Shown one piece after another: positions 6,675 to 15,171 of a stretch of 25,499 nucleotides of DNA. Position 1 is the first letter of the stretch, and each line of letters opens with the position of its first letter. The notes beneath the pieces were generated by a model that worked only from the letters and a program-made list of their open reading frames with translations, was not told where the DNA came from and made no database searches. The stretch is from a virus. The stretch covers positions 1 to 25,499 of the IMG/VR virus record IMGVR_UViG_3300042261_001237; one strand, given 5' to 3'. The position numbers and the translations under genes were made by a program.

Positions 6675-7092
6675 ATTCTTTATCCACCATTTCCGTCAGG
6701 CTTTCACGTCGATACAACGGTGTAGAGGTCAGGTTGTGAAAGTCGGCTTTTTTATTTTTTGCAAAGGATTGCACCAGTGCGTTCCAGGGGATACGCAAGA
6801 TGGTCTTCTTGTTAGCCTCTGGAGAAATATTGATGTAATGAACACCTTCCTTCCAACCTTGCGTCGGACTTTTCTTGCCAACAGCAATCCAATTTCGAAT
6901 GGTTTGATCAGAGACGTTTAGGCGTCTACCACATTCCTCGGTCGAAATGTACTCATCGGCATAAGCCTCTGGCGACAACCCAGGAGAATCACTCTTTTCG
7001 TTCTGGAGTTGCCAAAAAGAATTCAAGGCAATTTTGATAGCCTTTAGTTCATACGCTATGTCTTCAAGACCTTTTCTAATGCCGTAAGCCAT
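6658..7092 (-). CDS. Helix-turn-helix (MerR/excisionase-like) DNA-binding protein
   Basis: The product has 144 residues from ATG 7092. Residues 47-75 (EYISTEECGRRLNVSDQTIR, then NWIAVGKKSPTQGW) match the winged HTH pattern of MerR/excisionase-type proteins: a short helix, a turn and a recognition helix starting at SDQTIRNWI. The next segment (HYINISPEANKKTILRIPWN) would form the wing and following strand. The N-terminal 40 residues look like a helix. It is first in a five-gene minus-strand operon and lies across a divergent gap from a plus-strand gene, a common place for a local regulator. Such domains also occur in excisionases and terminase small subunits. No integrase is seen here, so a transcriptional role is the simpler reading. 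Confidence 0.75.
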   Translation of the reverse strand: MAYGIRKGLEDIAYELKAIKIALNSFWQLQNEKSDSPGLSPEAYADEYISTEECGRRLNVSDQTIRNWIAVGKKSPTQGWKEGVHYINISPEANKKTILRIPWNALVQSFAKNKKADFHNLTSTPLYRRESLTEMVDKEYVSSI

Positions 7093-7148
7093 GTCTCACA
7101 ATGTTTTGATTAAATGCTAATGTATGGGAAAAGGTTTTGTTATTTCAA
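7093..7148. promoter_or_regulatory. Divergent intergenic region
   Basis: This 56-base AT-rich gap separates the minus-strand HTH operon (start 7092) from the plus-strand structural block (start 7149). It must hold at least the minus-strand promoter. AAAAGG at about 7130-7134 is a plausible ribosome binding site for the gene at 7149. No clear -35/-10 pair stands out. Confidence 0.4.
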
Positions 7149-7496
7149 ATGGAATCCGCCCCAGGACCCTCAAACCAAGCCCCGCTCCCGCAAATGAACA
7201 TCCCCGAGCAGTTCCCTGCATCACCAATGCCACCAGAGATCACACCGGAGATCCTGGAAGCCATGAAAGCAGAGGCAAGGCAGCGGGCCATTTACCAAGT
7301 GCTTCAGCAGCGGCAAGAGCAACCGCCAATGCCTTCTTTGGCGCCCCCCTCAAGAGTTGTGTATGTTCGGCGAAACCTGACCGTTGCAGAATTAATTTTA
7401 GTTTTTGCACTGTCTTGTGGCGCGGTTGTTGGTATTCAAACAGGTTGGGGTTTTGTATCTAATCTGCTTCCTAAAGTGGAAATTCGCGTGAAATAG
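7149..7496 (+). CDS. Small single-pass membrane protein with proline-rich N-terminus
   Basis: The product has 115 residues from ATG 7149 (an in-frame TTG at 7137 is less likely). Residues 1-70 are rich in Pro, Gln, Glu and Ala (for example PPEITPEILEAMKAEARQRA) and probably partly disordered or helical. A basic patch (VVYVRRN) precedes a single hydrophobic segment, LTVAELILVFALSCGAVVGI. The chain ends in an amphipathic tail (LLPKVEIRVK). The topology fits an inner-membrane anchor with a cytoplasmic N-terminus. It sits just upstream of the fibre genes. One membrane span before a lysis and fibre block could suit a holin- or spanin-like role, but nothing proves it. Confidence 0.7.
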   Translation: MESAPGPSNQAPLPQMNIPEQFPASPMPPEITPEILEAMKAEARQRAIYQVLQQRQEQPPMPSLAPPSRVVYVRRNLTVAELILVFALSCGAVVGIQTGWGFVSNLLPKVEIRVK

Positions 7497-7546
7497 ACTA
7501 AGCGCAGGTCAATTATAATTTAATTTATAGGCTTTTGGTTTAGTAG
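7497..7546 (+). promoter_or_regulatory. Probable promoter before the large repeat fibre gene
   Basis: This 50-base AT-rich gap contains a perfect TATAAT at 7514-7519, followed by AATTTATAG. No convincing -35 lies at the right distance (7491-7496 reads AAATAG). TAGTAGG just before GTG 7547 is a weak ribosome binding site. A middle or late promoter for the fibre genes is likely from the layout; the exact box is a guess. Confidence 0.4.
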
Positions 7547-10315
7547 GTGGCTAATAGGCGTATAACAGATCTGCCCGCCATTTCGTCATCAAGTATCAAT
7601 GATGACGATCTTTTAATGGTCGTTGATGTTGCAGAAGTTGACCCAGGCCTTAAAAATAAGAAACTTACTTTTACAGATACAAAGCAGTATTTTAATTCTT
7701 ACTATCTGCAACTCACCGGTGGCACAATTGCTGGCTCGCTGGTTGTTGCAAATAATTTGACCGTTAGTGGTACGTTTAATCCCGTATCTATCAATGTTAG
7801 TGGCACCGGTACTTTTGCCCAATTATTAGTTACTGGTAACGCAGAAGTTCGAAATAGCCTTAGTGGTACTACGATTACCGGCAACACAATTCAAGGCTTA
7901 AACGTTAATGCGTCTACGGGAAACGTAACGACATTAACTGTTGGAACTCAAACTGTTGGTACCGGTAACTTTACTCGTGTCAGCGGTGTCACAATTACCG
8001 GGACAACCGGCGCGTTTGGCACCTTAACGGGTCAAACGATCACGGGAACCACGGGTTTATTTAGTTCTTTAACCGGAACTAATATTACAGGCGTCAATAT
8101 TGTTGGTACAACTCAAATCTCCGGCGCCATCATTACTGGAGGCGCTGGTCGATTCAGCAATATTACAGGTGTTTCGGGTGTCTTTACAACCAGGTTGTCT
8201 GGCGCCACAATCACAGGCGACACTGTTCTATTCACGAACGCAACTGGAGCAACCGGGACCTTTACACGGGTTTCAGGAGCTACGGTTACTGGAAATACAG
8301 TCTTAGCTTCTAACCTGACAGGCGTCAGCGGAACTTTTACAAGAGTTTCCGGCACAACCGTTACCGGAGCAACTGGTTTATTTGGCACAGTAACCGGCTC
8401 TCTTGCAACCTTTACGACGCAAGTTTCTGGTGCTGTTATTACCGGGGACACCGCACAATTCAGTAACGCCACTGGAGTTTCTGGTGTCTTTACAACCAGT
8501 TTGTCTGGTGCCACTTTTACAGGCGATACTGTTTTAGTTTCTAATCTTACGGGTGTTTCCGGGACCTTTACACGAGTCTCCGGCACCACCATCACAGGGA
8601 TTACAGGTTTATTTCAAACAATTACCGCTTTAACCGGTACATTTACAAATACTATTTCAATTCCAACAATTACTACGACAGGCAGCATTAGTGCCGGTGG
8701 TAACCTAAATATCAGTGGGAACGCCATTTTCTCGTCTGGTATTGTTGTCAGCGGTCAAGTTTCAGGAGGTGTTGTTTCTGGAATTAGTGGTATTTTTGGT
8801 GAATTAAGTGGAAACAATATTTACGGATTGACTTCTATTTCCGGAGCAACTATTACAGGTATTTCTGGTAGTTTTGATCGACTTACTGGACAGACAGGTG
8901 TTTTCACAAGTCAGTTAAGTGGCCAAACAATTACAGGTAATACGATTAACGCCACGACCGGTAATTTTGTTACAGGTGTTTTTGGATTTATATCAGGCGC
9001 CACAATCACAGGCAATACCGTTTTATTCACAAGCGCAACAGGAGCAACCGGAACCTTTACACGGGTTTCAGGCTCCACAGTTACTGGTGCAGTCGGCGCA
9101 TTTGGAAATATTACCGGAGAAAACATATGGGCCACGAGTCTTTTATCTGGTCTCACAATTACTGGTAATACGGCTCGCTTTGGTGTTGTTACCGGCGTTT
9201 CTGGAACTTTCACAACTCAACTTTCTGGTGCAATTATTACAGGTGATGCGGGCCAATTCACTAGCGTCACAGGTGTTTCCGGTATTTTTACCACCCGAAT
9301 TTCTGGCAACACAATCACGGGTGTAACAGGTTTATTTACGCAAATCACTGGCGTTAGCGGAGTATTCACTAGCCAGATTTCCGGTGCTGATATTGTTGGC
9401 CAAACAGCCACAATTAATTTCATCACGGGCAGCACTCGAATCCAAAGCCCGCTTATTTCCGGGACATTTGTAACGGGTACTTCGGGACAGTTCACCAGTA
9501 TTGATGCTGATGCTTGTTTGTTTAATGAGTTTATTTCTAATACCGGAATTGTAGGCCACCTTTCGGTAACCACTCTTCTTTCTGGGGCAACGGGCACAAT
9601 TGACATTATTACTGGAAGCACCAGGGTTGAATCGCCGTTGCTTTCGGGAACTACCGTCACAGGAAATACGGGACTATTTACAAATCTCACCGGCGTCAGC
9701 GGAACATTTACAAGTAAGATTTCCAGTGCAAATATTACCGGTACAACAATAGACGCAGTTACCGTTAATGCCACAACCGGTAATTTTACTGTTGCCAACT
9801 TTACGCAAACAACAACAGGAAATATCCTTGCAAGCGGATACATTTCCGGGGTTTCTGGTTTATTTACAAGCGGCTCCGTTTCCGGTCAGGCTTATTACGC
9901 CAGCGGCGGCGTTTTAATTGTTTCTGGCTCTGGAGATATCAGACCCTATGGATTGTTTAGTTTCCCGCCAACGGTTGGAACTTCTGGTTATCAGTTAGTT
10001 ACTAACGGAGATGGAACTACCGCCTGGGGCGCAGGACAGTCCAACGCGGAATCGGTAATTCTCATCAGTGGAGACACAACTGCCAACTCCAACGCGTATC
10101 ATATTTTATTAACCGGTGTCAGCTTAACCTTGCCCGCCGCACCAGGTACCGGTGATTATGTTGGTATAATTAATAGAAGCGACACAGACACCGGCGTGGT
10201 TGTTAGAAACGGAAACAACATTATGGGGTTAGCCGAAAACCTAACGCTTAATGATTTTTACATTAGTTTCCGTTTGATTTATGTGAATTCTGCTCAAGGT
10301 TGGGTCATCGACTGA
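7547..10315 (+). CDS. Large repeat-built tail fibre-like protein (922 aa)
   Basis: GTG 7547 begins MANRRITDLPAISSSSINDD, an N-terminus of the kind found on cyanophage fibre proteins that attach to the virion (residues 1-60). Residues about 65-790 are a long array of 25-26-residue units with a core such as SGATITGDT, then TGVSGTFTR, alternating SG-x-x-x-TG turns with hydrophobic positions. This suggests a trimeric beta-solenoid shaft. The C-terminal 120 residues lose the repeat (GDIRPYGLFSFPPTVGTSGY to LIYVNSAQGWVID) and would form the tip domain. No catalytic motif is seen. Repeat units are also similar at DNA level, for example 8171-8208 and 8477-8514. A second fibre gene follows after 9 bases. 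The likely job is host recognition. Confidence 0.8.
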   Translation: MANRRITDLPAISSSSINDDDLLMVVDVAEVDPGLKNKKLTFTDTKQYFNSYYLQLTGGTIAGSLVVANNLTVSGTFNPVSINVSGTGTFAQLLVTGNAEVRNSLSGTTITGNTIQGLNVNASTGNVTTLTVGTQTVGTGNFTRVSGVTITGTTGAFGTLTGQTITGTTGLFSSLTGTNITGVNIVGTTQISGAIITGGAGRFSNITGVSGVFTTRLSGATITGDTVLFTNATGATGTFTRVSGATVTGNTVLASNLTGVSGTFTRVSGTTVTGATGLFGTVTGSLATFTTQVSGAVITGDTAQFSNATGVSGVFTTSLSGATFTGDTVLVSNLTGVSGTFTRVSGTTITGITGLFQTITALTGTFTNTISIPTITTTGSISAGGNLNISGNAIFSSGIVVSGQVSGGVVSGISGIFGELSGNNIYGLTSISGATITGISGSFDRLTGQTGVFTSQLSGQTITGNTINATTGNFVTGVFGFISGATITGNTVLFTSATGATGTFTRVSGSTVTGAVGAFGNITGENIWATSLLSGLTITGNTARFGVVTGVSGTFTTQLSGAIITGDAGQFTSVTGVSGIFTTRISGNTITGVTGLFTQITGVSGVFTSQISGADIVGQTATINFITGSTRIQSPLISGTFVTGTSGQFTSIDADACLFNEFISNTGIVGHLSVTTLLSGATGTIDIITGSTRVESPLLSGTTVTGNTGLFTNLTGVSGTFTSKISSANITGTTIDAVTVNATTGNFTVANFTQTTTGNILASGYISGVSGLFTSGSVSGQAYYASGGVLIVSGSGDIRPYGLFSFPPTVGTSGYQLVTNGDGTTAWGAGQSNAESVILISGDTTANSNAYHILLTGVSLTLPAAPGTGDYVGIINRSDTDTGVVVRNGNNIMGLAENLTLNDFYISFRLIYVNSAQGWVID

Positions 10316-10324
10316 GATTAGAAA

Positions 10325-13204
10325 ATGTCAAGCTATAGCGACTTTGTTGGTTATGTACCCGATAAGCTGAGGCTTCAGCTGTCCGGCACCGTCACGGGTG
10401 AAGGCGTCATCCCAGCAAATACCCTGGGCCTTCCAAATGAATTTTTTGTCAGTACTGCACAAGGTATTTCGACAACCAGTGGTGGCGTTAGCAACCCCGG
10501 TATTTGTTTAAATACTTCTAATAGTAATTTTAATATTGAAACTGGTGTTACATTTATCTCTTTTCAAAATATCGTTTCGGCCAACGGTGATTTAACAGTT
10601 TCCGGCGAATCAGGCGTAACAACGGCATGTGCGTTTCCAAAATTCGAATACAGTGCTGGTAGTATTACCGGAGTTAATTCTCGCCCCAATCAGTATAATT
10701 TTTCGGCATTAAAGGCAATTGAAGGAAATGTTTTTATAAGCGGAGCTCCAACCACTGGCTCCACCACGTTAAATTTTAGTGGGCTACGTCGTGCAAAAGG
10801 TTTTCTTCTTCAATATAACGCATCGGGCACCATAAGCGGGTTGGATTCTGCGTTTAAATCATTTATCGCTTGTGTTCCACAAGCTTCAATTACAGGTATT
10901 GCCGACGTAACCTTAAATACCTATCCTTTTACAGGTTATGCGGAAAGCACGGGAGGCTCCCTTCCCATTACGGAAAACTCAATTTATATCTTGCCCTCTG
11001 GCGCGCCTAGCGGCATAACCGCTTCTAGTACATTTACTGGTGACTTCTTATCTGGTTTAAAACAAGGTTCTGTTAATTTTTACAGTCCTAATAATTTTAC
11101 TGAAGTTAAACTAGCGCAAAATTATTTAAACCCAGTTCCCACAGGTGCTCCTGCGCTTTTTAATTACATTGTAACCTCGGGAGTGACCGGAGTAACTTTT
11201 CCGCCTGTTAGCGGTTATGTTTATTACATGGTTACATTGAACTCGGGTGCGGCATCGGGAGCCCCCTTAGATATTCAAGTTAAAACAACGGGGGGTAGCG
11301 GCACCTTTCTAGGGTTTGTTTACCAAACAAGATCGGCTTTATTTGGTTCTTATAAACGTGTAAATATTACATTTAGTGGTTATAGCGCTACCTCTGGTAA
11401 TCGTGTAATAAAAACACTTAACCCTGCAGTTCCTTTTGTTATTTCTTGTTATAACGCTTCTGGTGTTTTTGTTTCCGGCAATGACCTAACTCGTTTTCTT
11501 TCAGCTCAAGTAAACACCGGACCATCTGCATATATGATAACGACTAACGGGCCGTTAACATATACAGCAACGGGCACAGTCTTGTCATATGCCGGTGCCG
11601 CCGTTGGTAATAGTGGTGGCGTTTATTTTGCCGCCAGTGGTAACAGCACAACGGGAACATTTAATTTTCTTAATGTATTAAATATAACAGGCTCAAGCGC
11701 AAACCTAGGTGCTTATGCACTTATTGCTACAGGTACAAACTCAAGGGCAACACTTAATCTACCGCAAGCAACCGGGCTTTATACGACAATCTGTGGTATA
11801 GCTAACAACGCACAAGCAACTGTTGTGATTGACGCCCCTTTGCTTGCAACTGGAGATTCAAATGCAAACATAATTATTCAAGCAAATAATACAACCAGCG
11901 CAACCGGGATTCTTACCCTGGCGCACCCATTGGCAAACAATCAAATTACCATAACCAGTACAGCCAATAGCGGAAGAGTAACAATTAACACAACTGGTGG
12001 AACACCTATTACAAGTGGTTCTTTTAACCGTATCGCATTGAGCGCAACATCTGGCGGCACTGTTACGGGAGTCTTAGGTGCTACTAGCTCTGTAAGCGCT
12101 GGTATTAGCATTTCTGCAACAACCACCGGTATTGTTTCTTTAACAGCAACGGGACTTACAGGCGTAGCGTCTTTTACAGGAAGCACAGTTTCAGGAGGAT
12201 TTGTAACCGGTAATTTTCCAAACCTTCAAGAGGTTACGGGAGGGCTACTTTTTAGTATTAGTGGTAGTGGTGGGCTTGATATTTCAAACTTACGGAATGT
12301 TGGTGTATTTATAATCAGCGGTAGTGCAGCTGCGGGCAGTATTTCAATCAATGGACGTTCAGATTTAAGTGGGTTGAATACTGTAACTGGTATTGGTTCA
12401 ACCTCTAACAACACCACTCCATTTTTTATTGTAACTGGAAACAGTACTAGCCTTACGGGGGCCATTGTAATGACCGGCCTCAAGCAAATTGGGCCTACTG
12501 CTAATACAACAGGTTCGCCTAGTAATATTTTAAACAACAACATGCTAAGTAGGATTGAAACAACTGGAATTACTCTCTTTGATCTTCCAAACTTGACGGG
12601 CTGGTATGGTTCGGTTGTGGTAAACATTCCTCAAGCAACTGGCTTTAATTTATCTAACTTGCAATTTATAGGGGGCAACTCCGCGAATGGCTTCCAAAAC
12701 AATTCAATCTCGGGAATCGTATTTACAATTGGCAGCGGTGTTACTGGGAATATTACAATGACAGGCTTGCAATATATTTATGTTAGAGATCAGTACTCCA
12801 ATCCTGCTAATGCCACTCCAATACCTTTCATATTTCGTGCTTCAGGGGCAACAAGCATCTCCATGCCAAATATTATTACAGGATTCCTAAGGCACACATC
12901 AGGCAATTTTACAAACACTGGAACATTTTCCGGTGCAAATATCACGGGCCTTTCATTTGGTTCTTCTGGAATTACAAAAGAACTTACAATGAATTTCATA
13001 GCAAGTGGTTGTCCGCTTAACCAAGCGAGTGTTGATGATATTCTTAAGACGTTTGCCTCGCTTGATGGTACTAACGGAACTACCGTATATAGCGGACTTA
13101 CAATTAGACTTAATGGTTTATGTTCAGCACCCTCGGCAGCTGGTAGTGGTTATCGCACAACCTTGACGGGTGCTGGACGCCTCAACACGGTGTTGGTTAA
13201 CTAA
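10325..13204 (+). CDS. Second large fibre/adhesin-like protein (959 aa) with irregular leucine-rich-like repeats
   Basis: ATG 10325 follows a good ribosome binding site (GAGATTAGAAA). The N-terminus (MSSYSDFVGYVPDKLRLQLS) is followed by hundreds of residues rich in Thr, Ser, Gly, Asn and Ile. Irregular units pair a landmark such as FPNLQEVTG, ISNLRNVGV, MTGLKQIG, LPNLTGW or LSNLQFIG with a strand and a small-residue turn. This resembles receptor L-domain or BspA-type leucine-rich repeats, which make curved beta-sheet adhesion surfaces. Repeats run through most of residues 130-900. No enzyme motif and no membrane segment are seen. Composition and SG/TG turns resemble the upstream fibre, so the two may act together in adsorption. 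A structural carbohydrate- or protein-binding role is inferred. Confidence 0.72.
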   Translation: MSSYSDFVGYVPDKLRLQLSGTVTGEGVIPANTLGLPNEFFVSTAQGISTTSGGVSNPGICLNTSNSNFNIETGVTFISFQNIVSANGDLTVSGESGVTTACAFPKFEYSAGSITGVNSRPNQYNFSALKAIEGNVFISGAPTTGSTTLNFSGLRRAKGFLLQYNASGTISGLDSAFKSFIACVPQASITGIADVTLNTYPFTGYAESTGGSLPITENSIYILPSGAPSGITASSTFTGDFLSGLKQGSVNFYSPNNFTEVKLAQNYLNPVPTGAPALFNYIVTSGVTGVTFPPVSGYVYYMVTLNSGAASGAPLDIQVKTTGGSGTFLGFVYQTRSALFGSYKRVNITFSGYSATSGNRVIKTLNPAVPFVISCYNASGVFVSGNDLTRFLSAQVNTGPSAYMITTNGPLTYTATGTVLSYAGAAVGNSGGVYFAASGNSTTGTFNFLNVLNITGSSANLGAYALIATGTNSRATLNLPQATGLYTTICGIANNAQATVVIDAPLLATGDSNANIIIQANNTTSATGILTLAHPLANNQITITSTANSGRVTINTTGGTPITSGSFNRIALSATSGGTVTGVLGATSSVSAGISISATTTGIVSLTATGLTGVASFTGSTVSGGFVTGNFPNLQEVTGGLLFSISGSGGLDISNLRNVGVFIISGSAAAGSISINGRSDLSGLNTVTGIGSTSNNTTPFFIVTGNSTSLTGAIVMTGLKQIGPTANTTGSPSNILNNNMLSRIETTGITLFDLPNLTGWYGSVVVNIPQATGFNLSNLQFIGGNSANGFQNNSISGIVFTIGSGVTGNITMTGLQYIYVRDQYSNPANATPIPFIFRASGATSISMPNIITGFLRHTSGNFTNTGTFSGANITGLSFGSSGITKELTMNFIASGCPLNQASVDDILKTFASLDGTNGTTVYSGLTIRLNGLCSAPSAAGSGYRTTLTGAGRLNTVLVN

Positions 13205-13206
13205 TC

Positions 13207-13560
13207 ATGTCAGGAACACTGGGACCGGCTAAATCTTGGCGAGTTGTTTACAACGATGAGTTATTTGTAACTTTCTTTGAAGAAACTGATGGCATGTTAT
13301 ACACCGGACAAACATGCTTTGAATTCCCAACCAAAGAAGAATGCCTGACTGAAATGCGCAGGCTTAAGTTGAAGTTCGAATGCTGGAAATTCTGGACCTA
13401 CCCTGAAAACACCTGCAGCGCACCGTTGCTTTTTCCTTACTACGAAGCAGATACAGAAGTTCCCATCGGAAAAAGTTCACCGGACTACGGATATATCACT
13501 CGTCAAACACAAGATGAATGCATGGAGATCATCACCCAAAGAGGGTATCGAGTCAAATAA
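13207..13560 (+). CDS. Hypothetical protein between fibre and endolysin genes
   Basis: ATG 13207 lies 2 bases after the fibre stop, implying co-transcription. The 117-residue product begins MSGTLGPAKSWRVVYNDELF. It carries five cysteines (CFEF, EECL, FECWKFW, ENTCSAP, DECMEI) and many aromatics, looks compact and soluble, and has no membrane segment. Two similar patterns, PTKEECLTEMRRLKLKFECW and TQDECMEIITQRGYRVK, suggest a small duplicated fold. I do not recognise a family. Its place suggests a fibre-associated or lysis-associated virion component. Confidence 0.75.
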   Translation: MSGTLGPAKSWRVVYNDELFVTFFEETDGMLYTGQTCFEFPTKEECLTEMRRLKLKFECWKFWTYPENTCSAPLLFPYYEADTEVPIGKSSPDYGYITRQTQDECMEIITQRGYRVK

Positions 13561-13566
13561 AGGACA

Positions 13567-14586
13567 ATGACAATACAACTGGTCGATGCTGCTTTTTATT
13601 TCAAAAAAGAACAGCATCAGACTGATGCCTGGAATTGGCTACAAAAACAAATAACACCAGAGGTCTTGGCGGAATTTGCCAAGCGTTATCGGGAACCTGA
13701 ACAAAAAACAACGGCAACATTCCCAAATACTTGGGATGGAATCTACGCCGCTGCTAAAAGCGCAGGTGCAAAATACCCAGAAGTTGTTGCAGCCCAATGG
13801 GCATTAGAAAGTTCCTGGGGAAAGCACACCTCTGGCACTAACAATTACTTTGGATTAAAAGGCGACGGTACCAAAGCCAATACACAAGAATTCATTAACG
13901 GTAAATGGATCACAATTAACGCAGGTTTCTTGGATTTCCCCGATCTTTACACCTGTGTTTGTTATTTAGTTGACCGCTGGTACAAAGACTTTGGCCGCTT
14001 TTCTGGTGTTAATCGTGCCAAAAGCAGAAATGAATGTGCAGAGCTTTTAGTCAAAGAAAAATACGCCACAGATCCCGACTATGCAAAAAAATTGCAGCAG
14101 ATTATGGATCGGCAGCTTGGCACAGTCGGCTCAACCACAGTCAAAACAGATCCAGAACAAGCACATCCTTTTAATCCTTGGAGCCCCTTCACCTATAAAG
14201 TAACGCCCAACATTACTTATGGGGAACTGACCTTAAACCAAGAGGCCAGACGATTCCGCAAACAGTATCAATGTGACACTGCACTAGAACTCTGTCGTTT
14301 TCTGGAAAGAGTTAGGGCGGCTTTTGGCAACAAGCCGATTATTATCACTAGCGCATCACGACCAGAACCCATTAATACACAAGTTGGTGGCGCAAAGAAT
14401 AGTGAACATACTTTTAACGCTCCTTCCAAGGGCGCCGTTGACTTTTACATCCAAGGTGCCAGTATTTATGCAGTACAAGATTGGTGCGATAAACATTGGC
14501 CATACAGTGTTGGGTACGGCGCCGACCGTGGGTTTGTGCATTTAGGGATGAGAGAAAATAAACCAAGAGTGCGCTGGGATTATTAA
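13567..14586 (+). CDS. Two-domain endolysin: glucosaminidase-like plus peptidase M15-like
   Basis: AGGA six bases before ATG 13567 supports the start. Three parts are visible. Residues 15-43 (AWNWLQKQITPEVLAEFAKR) form a short module, part of which recurs in the lysozyme at 2595-3263. Residues about 50-185 resemble a GH73-type glucosaminidase, with the likely catalytic Glu81 in AAQWALESSWGKH and a following TNNYFGLKG. Residues about 205-339 resemble peptidase M15 (PF08291-like): SASRPEPINTQVGGAKNSEH, then GAVDFY, then GFVHLG, giving zinc ligands His281, Asp292 and His325. Together they would cut both glycan and peptide bonds of peptidoglycan. No signal peptide is present, so it is either virion-borne or released through a holin. 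The following 53-residue gene starts 3 bases downstream. Confidence 0.85.
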   Translation: MTIQLVDAAFYFKKEQHQTDAWNWLQKQITPEVLAEFAKRYREPEQKTTATFPNTWDGIYAAAKSAGAKYPEVVAAQWALESSWGKHTSGTNNYFGLKGDGTKANTQEFINGKWITINAGFLDFPDLYTCVCYLVDRWYKDFGRFSGVNRAKSRNECAELLVKEKYATDPDYAKKLQQIMDRQLGTVGSTTVKTDPEQAHPFNPWSPFTYKVTPNITYGELTLNQEARRFRKQYQCDTALELCRFLERVRAAFGNKPIIITSASRPEPINTQVGGAKNSEHTFNAPSKGAVDFYIQGASIYAVQDWCDKHWPYSVGYGADRGFVHLGMRENKPRVRWDY

Positions 14587-14589
14587 ACA

Positions 14590-14751
14590 ATGAAAAAATA
14601 TAAAGACCCGTACATACGCGTCAATATGTGCTGGGAAGTTGGCACTGAAAAAAAATGCGCAACCCTCAACAAACAAGAGGCTTACGCAACAAGAGATTGG
14701 GTTGAAAAAAATGACGGAACCGTGTTTTGGTTCCAAGCATTACCGAATTAA
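14590..14751 (+). CDS. Small hypothetical protein (53 aa)
   Basis: ATG 14590, 3 bases after the endolysin stop, opens a 53-residue frame ending at TAA 14749-14751. The product starts MKKYKDPYIRVNMCWEVGTE and continues KKCATLNKQEAYATRDWVEK. The pattern (basic start, two cysteines, aromatic end VFWFQALPN) looks like a real small folded protein. No ribosome binding site is obvious, so translation may be coupled to the endolysin. Its last 40 bases also form a terminator-like hairpin for the opposite strand. Family unknown. Confidence 0.65.
   Translation: MKKYKDPYIRVNMCWEVGTEKKCATLNKQEAYATRDWVEKNDGTVFWFQALPN
14705..14734 (-). terminator. Rho-independent-like terminator for the minus-strand operon
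   Basis: On the minus strand GGAACC (14734-14729), a 7-base loop and GGTTCC (14721-14716) form a perfect 6-bp stem. A run of seven T follows at 14711-14705 after a 4-base spacer. It lies just beyond the stop of the 54-residue minus gene (14752), where a terminator would be expected. The short stem and the spacer make it modest. It overlaps the coding end of the plus-strand 53-residue gene. Confidence 0.45.
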
Positions 14752-14916
14752 TCAGCGCTGTTTGGCTTTACCCACAACCAGAGCCAGAGTTTCGATGACC
14801 TTGTAAACCTTGCCAATGAATTTATCGTCAGAAGGTGTTGGAGTCAAAGCGCAAATTGCAGAAGCAACAGCGTGAATAGCAAGAGCAACTTCAACGTACT
14901 TAGAAAGGTGATCCAT
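14752..14916 (-). CDS. Small hydrophobic protein (54 aa), possible holin-like
   Basis: ATG 14916 opens a 54-residue frame ending at TGA 14752, directly next to the convergent plus-strand stop. The product starts MDHLSKYVEVALAIHAVASA and has a hydrophobic segment at 8-25 (VEVALAIHAVASAICAL), then a TPTPSDDK linker, a second weaker hydrophobic helix (VYKVIETLALVVG) and a basic end (KAKQR). Two short hydrophobic helices with a polar linker and basic tail fit a small holin-like shape, and the endolysin gene is adjacent. The segments are short, so it could equally be a soluble helical protein. I recall similar short cyanophage proteins of unknown function. Confidence 0.6.
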   Translation of the reverse strand: MDHLSKYVEVALAIHAVASAICALTPTPSDDKFIGKVYKVIETLALVVGKAKQR

Positions 14917-14943
14917 GGTTTTAAACCGTTTTCATCATTCTAC

Positions 14944-15171
14944 CTAACATGATTTATAAAAAAAGAAAGCCTTTTGGTCTTTTATAATTTGCCAACGGCG
15001 ATCTTCATGGCGTTGAAACCAACGACTCCAAACTCTGAATTGACGGTCAGGAGCGGCTGATTCACAACGCATTGCCAACGAATCACCCACCGGAATATAA
15101 GTTAGACATTCACGCATAAAGCGAACCGCTAAAGCCTGGGGCAAATTACCCGACTTACCGGTCAAACACAT
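14944..15171 (-). CDS. Small hypothetical protein (75 aa)
   Basis: I start at ATG 15171, which overlaps the end of the upstream gene by 17 bases and gives MCLTGKSGNLPQALAVRFMR and onward. The frame remains open up to 15372, but that extra part runs antiphase through the upstream gene and reads as Arg/Lys-rich noise, so it is rejected. The 75-residue product is basic and aromatic (FRVWSRWFQRHEDRRWQI) with no membrane segment or known motif. Its composition suggests a nucleic-acid- or protein-binding role, but no family is recognised. Confidence 0.6.
   Translation of the reverse strand: MCLTGKSGNLPQALAVRFMRECLTYIPVGDSLAMRCESAAPDRQFRVWSRWFQRHEDRRWQIIKDQKAFFFYKSC

Noticed and set aside
7124-7462. 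112-residue plus-strand ORF overlapping the membrane protein
   Set aside because: It is rich in Arg, Pro, Cys and His with no pattern. The alternative frame has an ATG with a ribosome binding site and a clean membrane helix.
8113-9843. Several long minus-strand ORFs inside the repeat fibre gene
   Set aside because: They are Val/Pro/Thr-rich mirror frames created by the repeated codons of the fibre and carry no domain.
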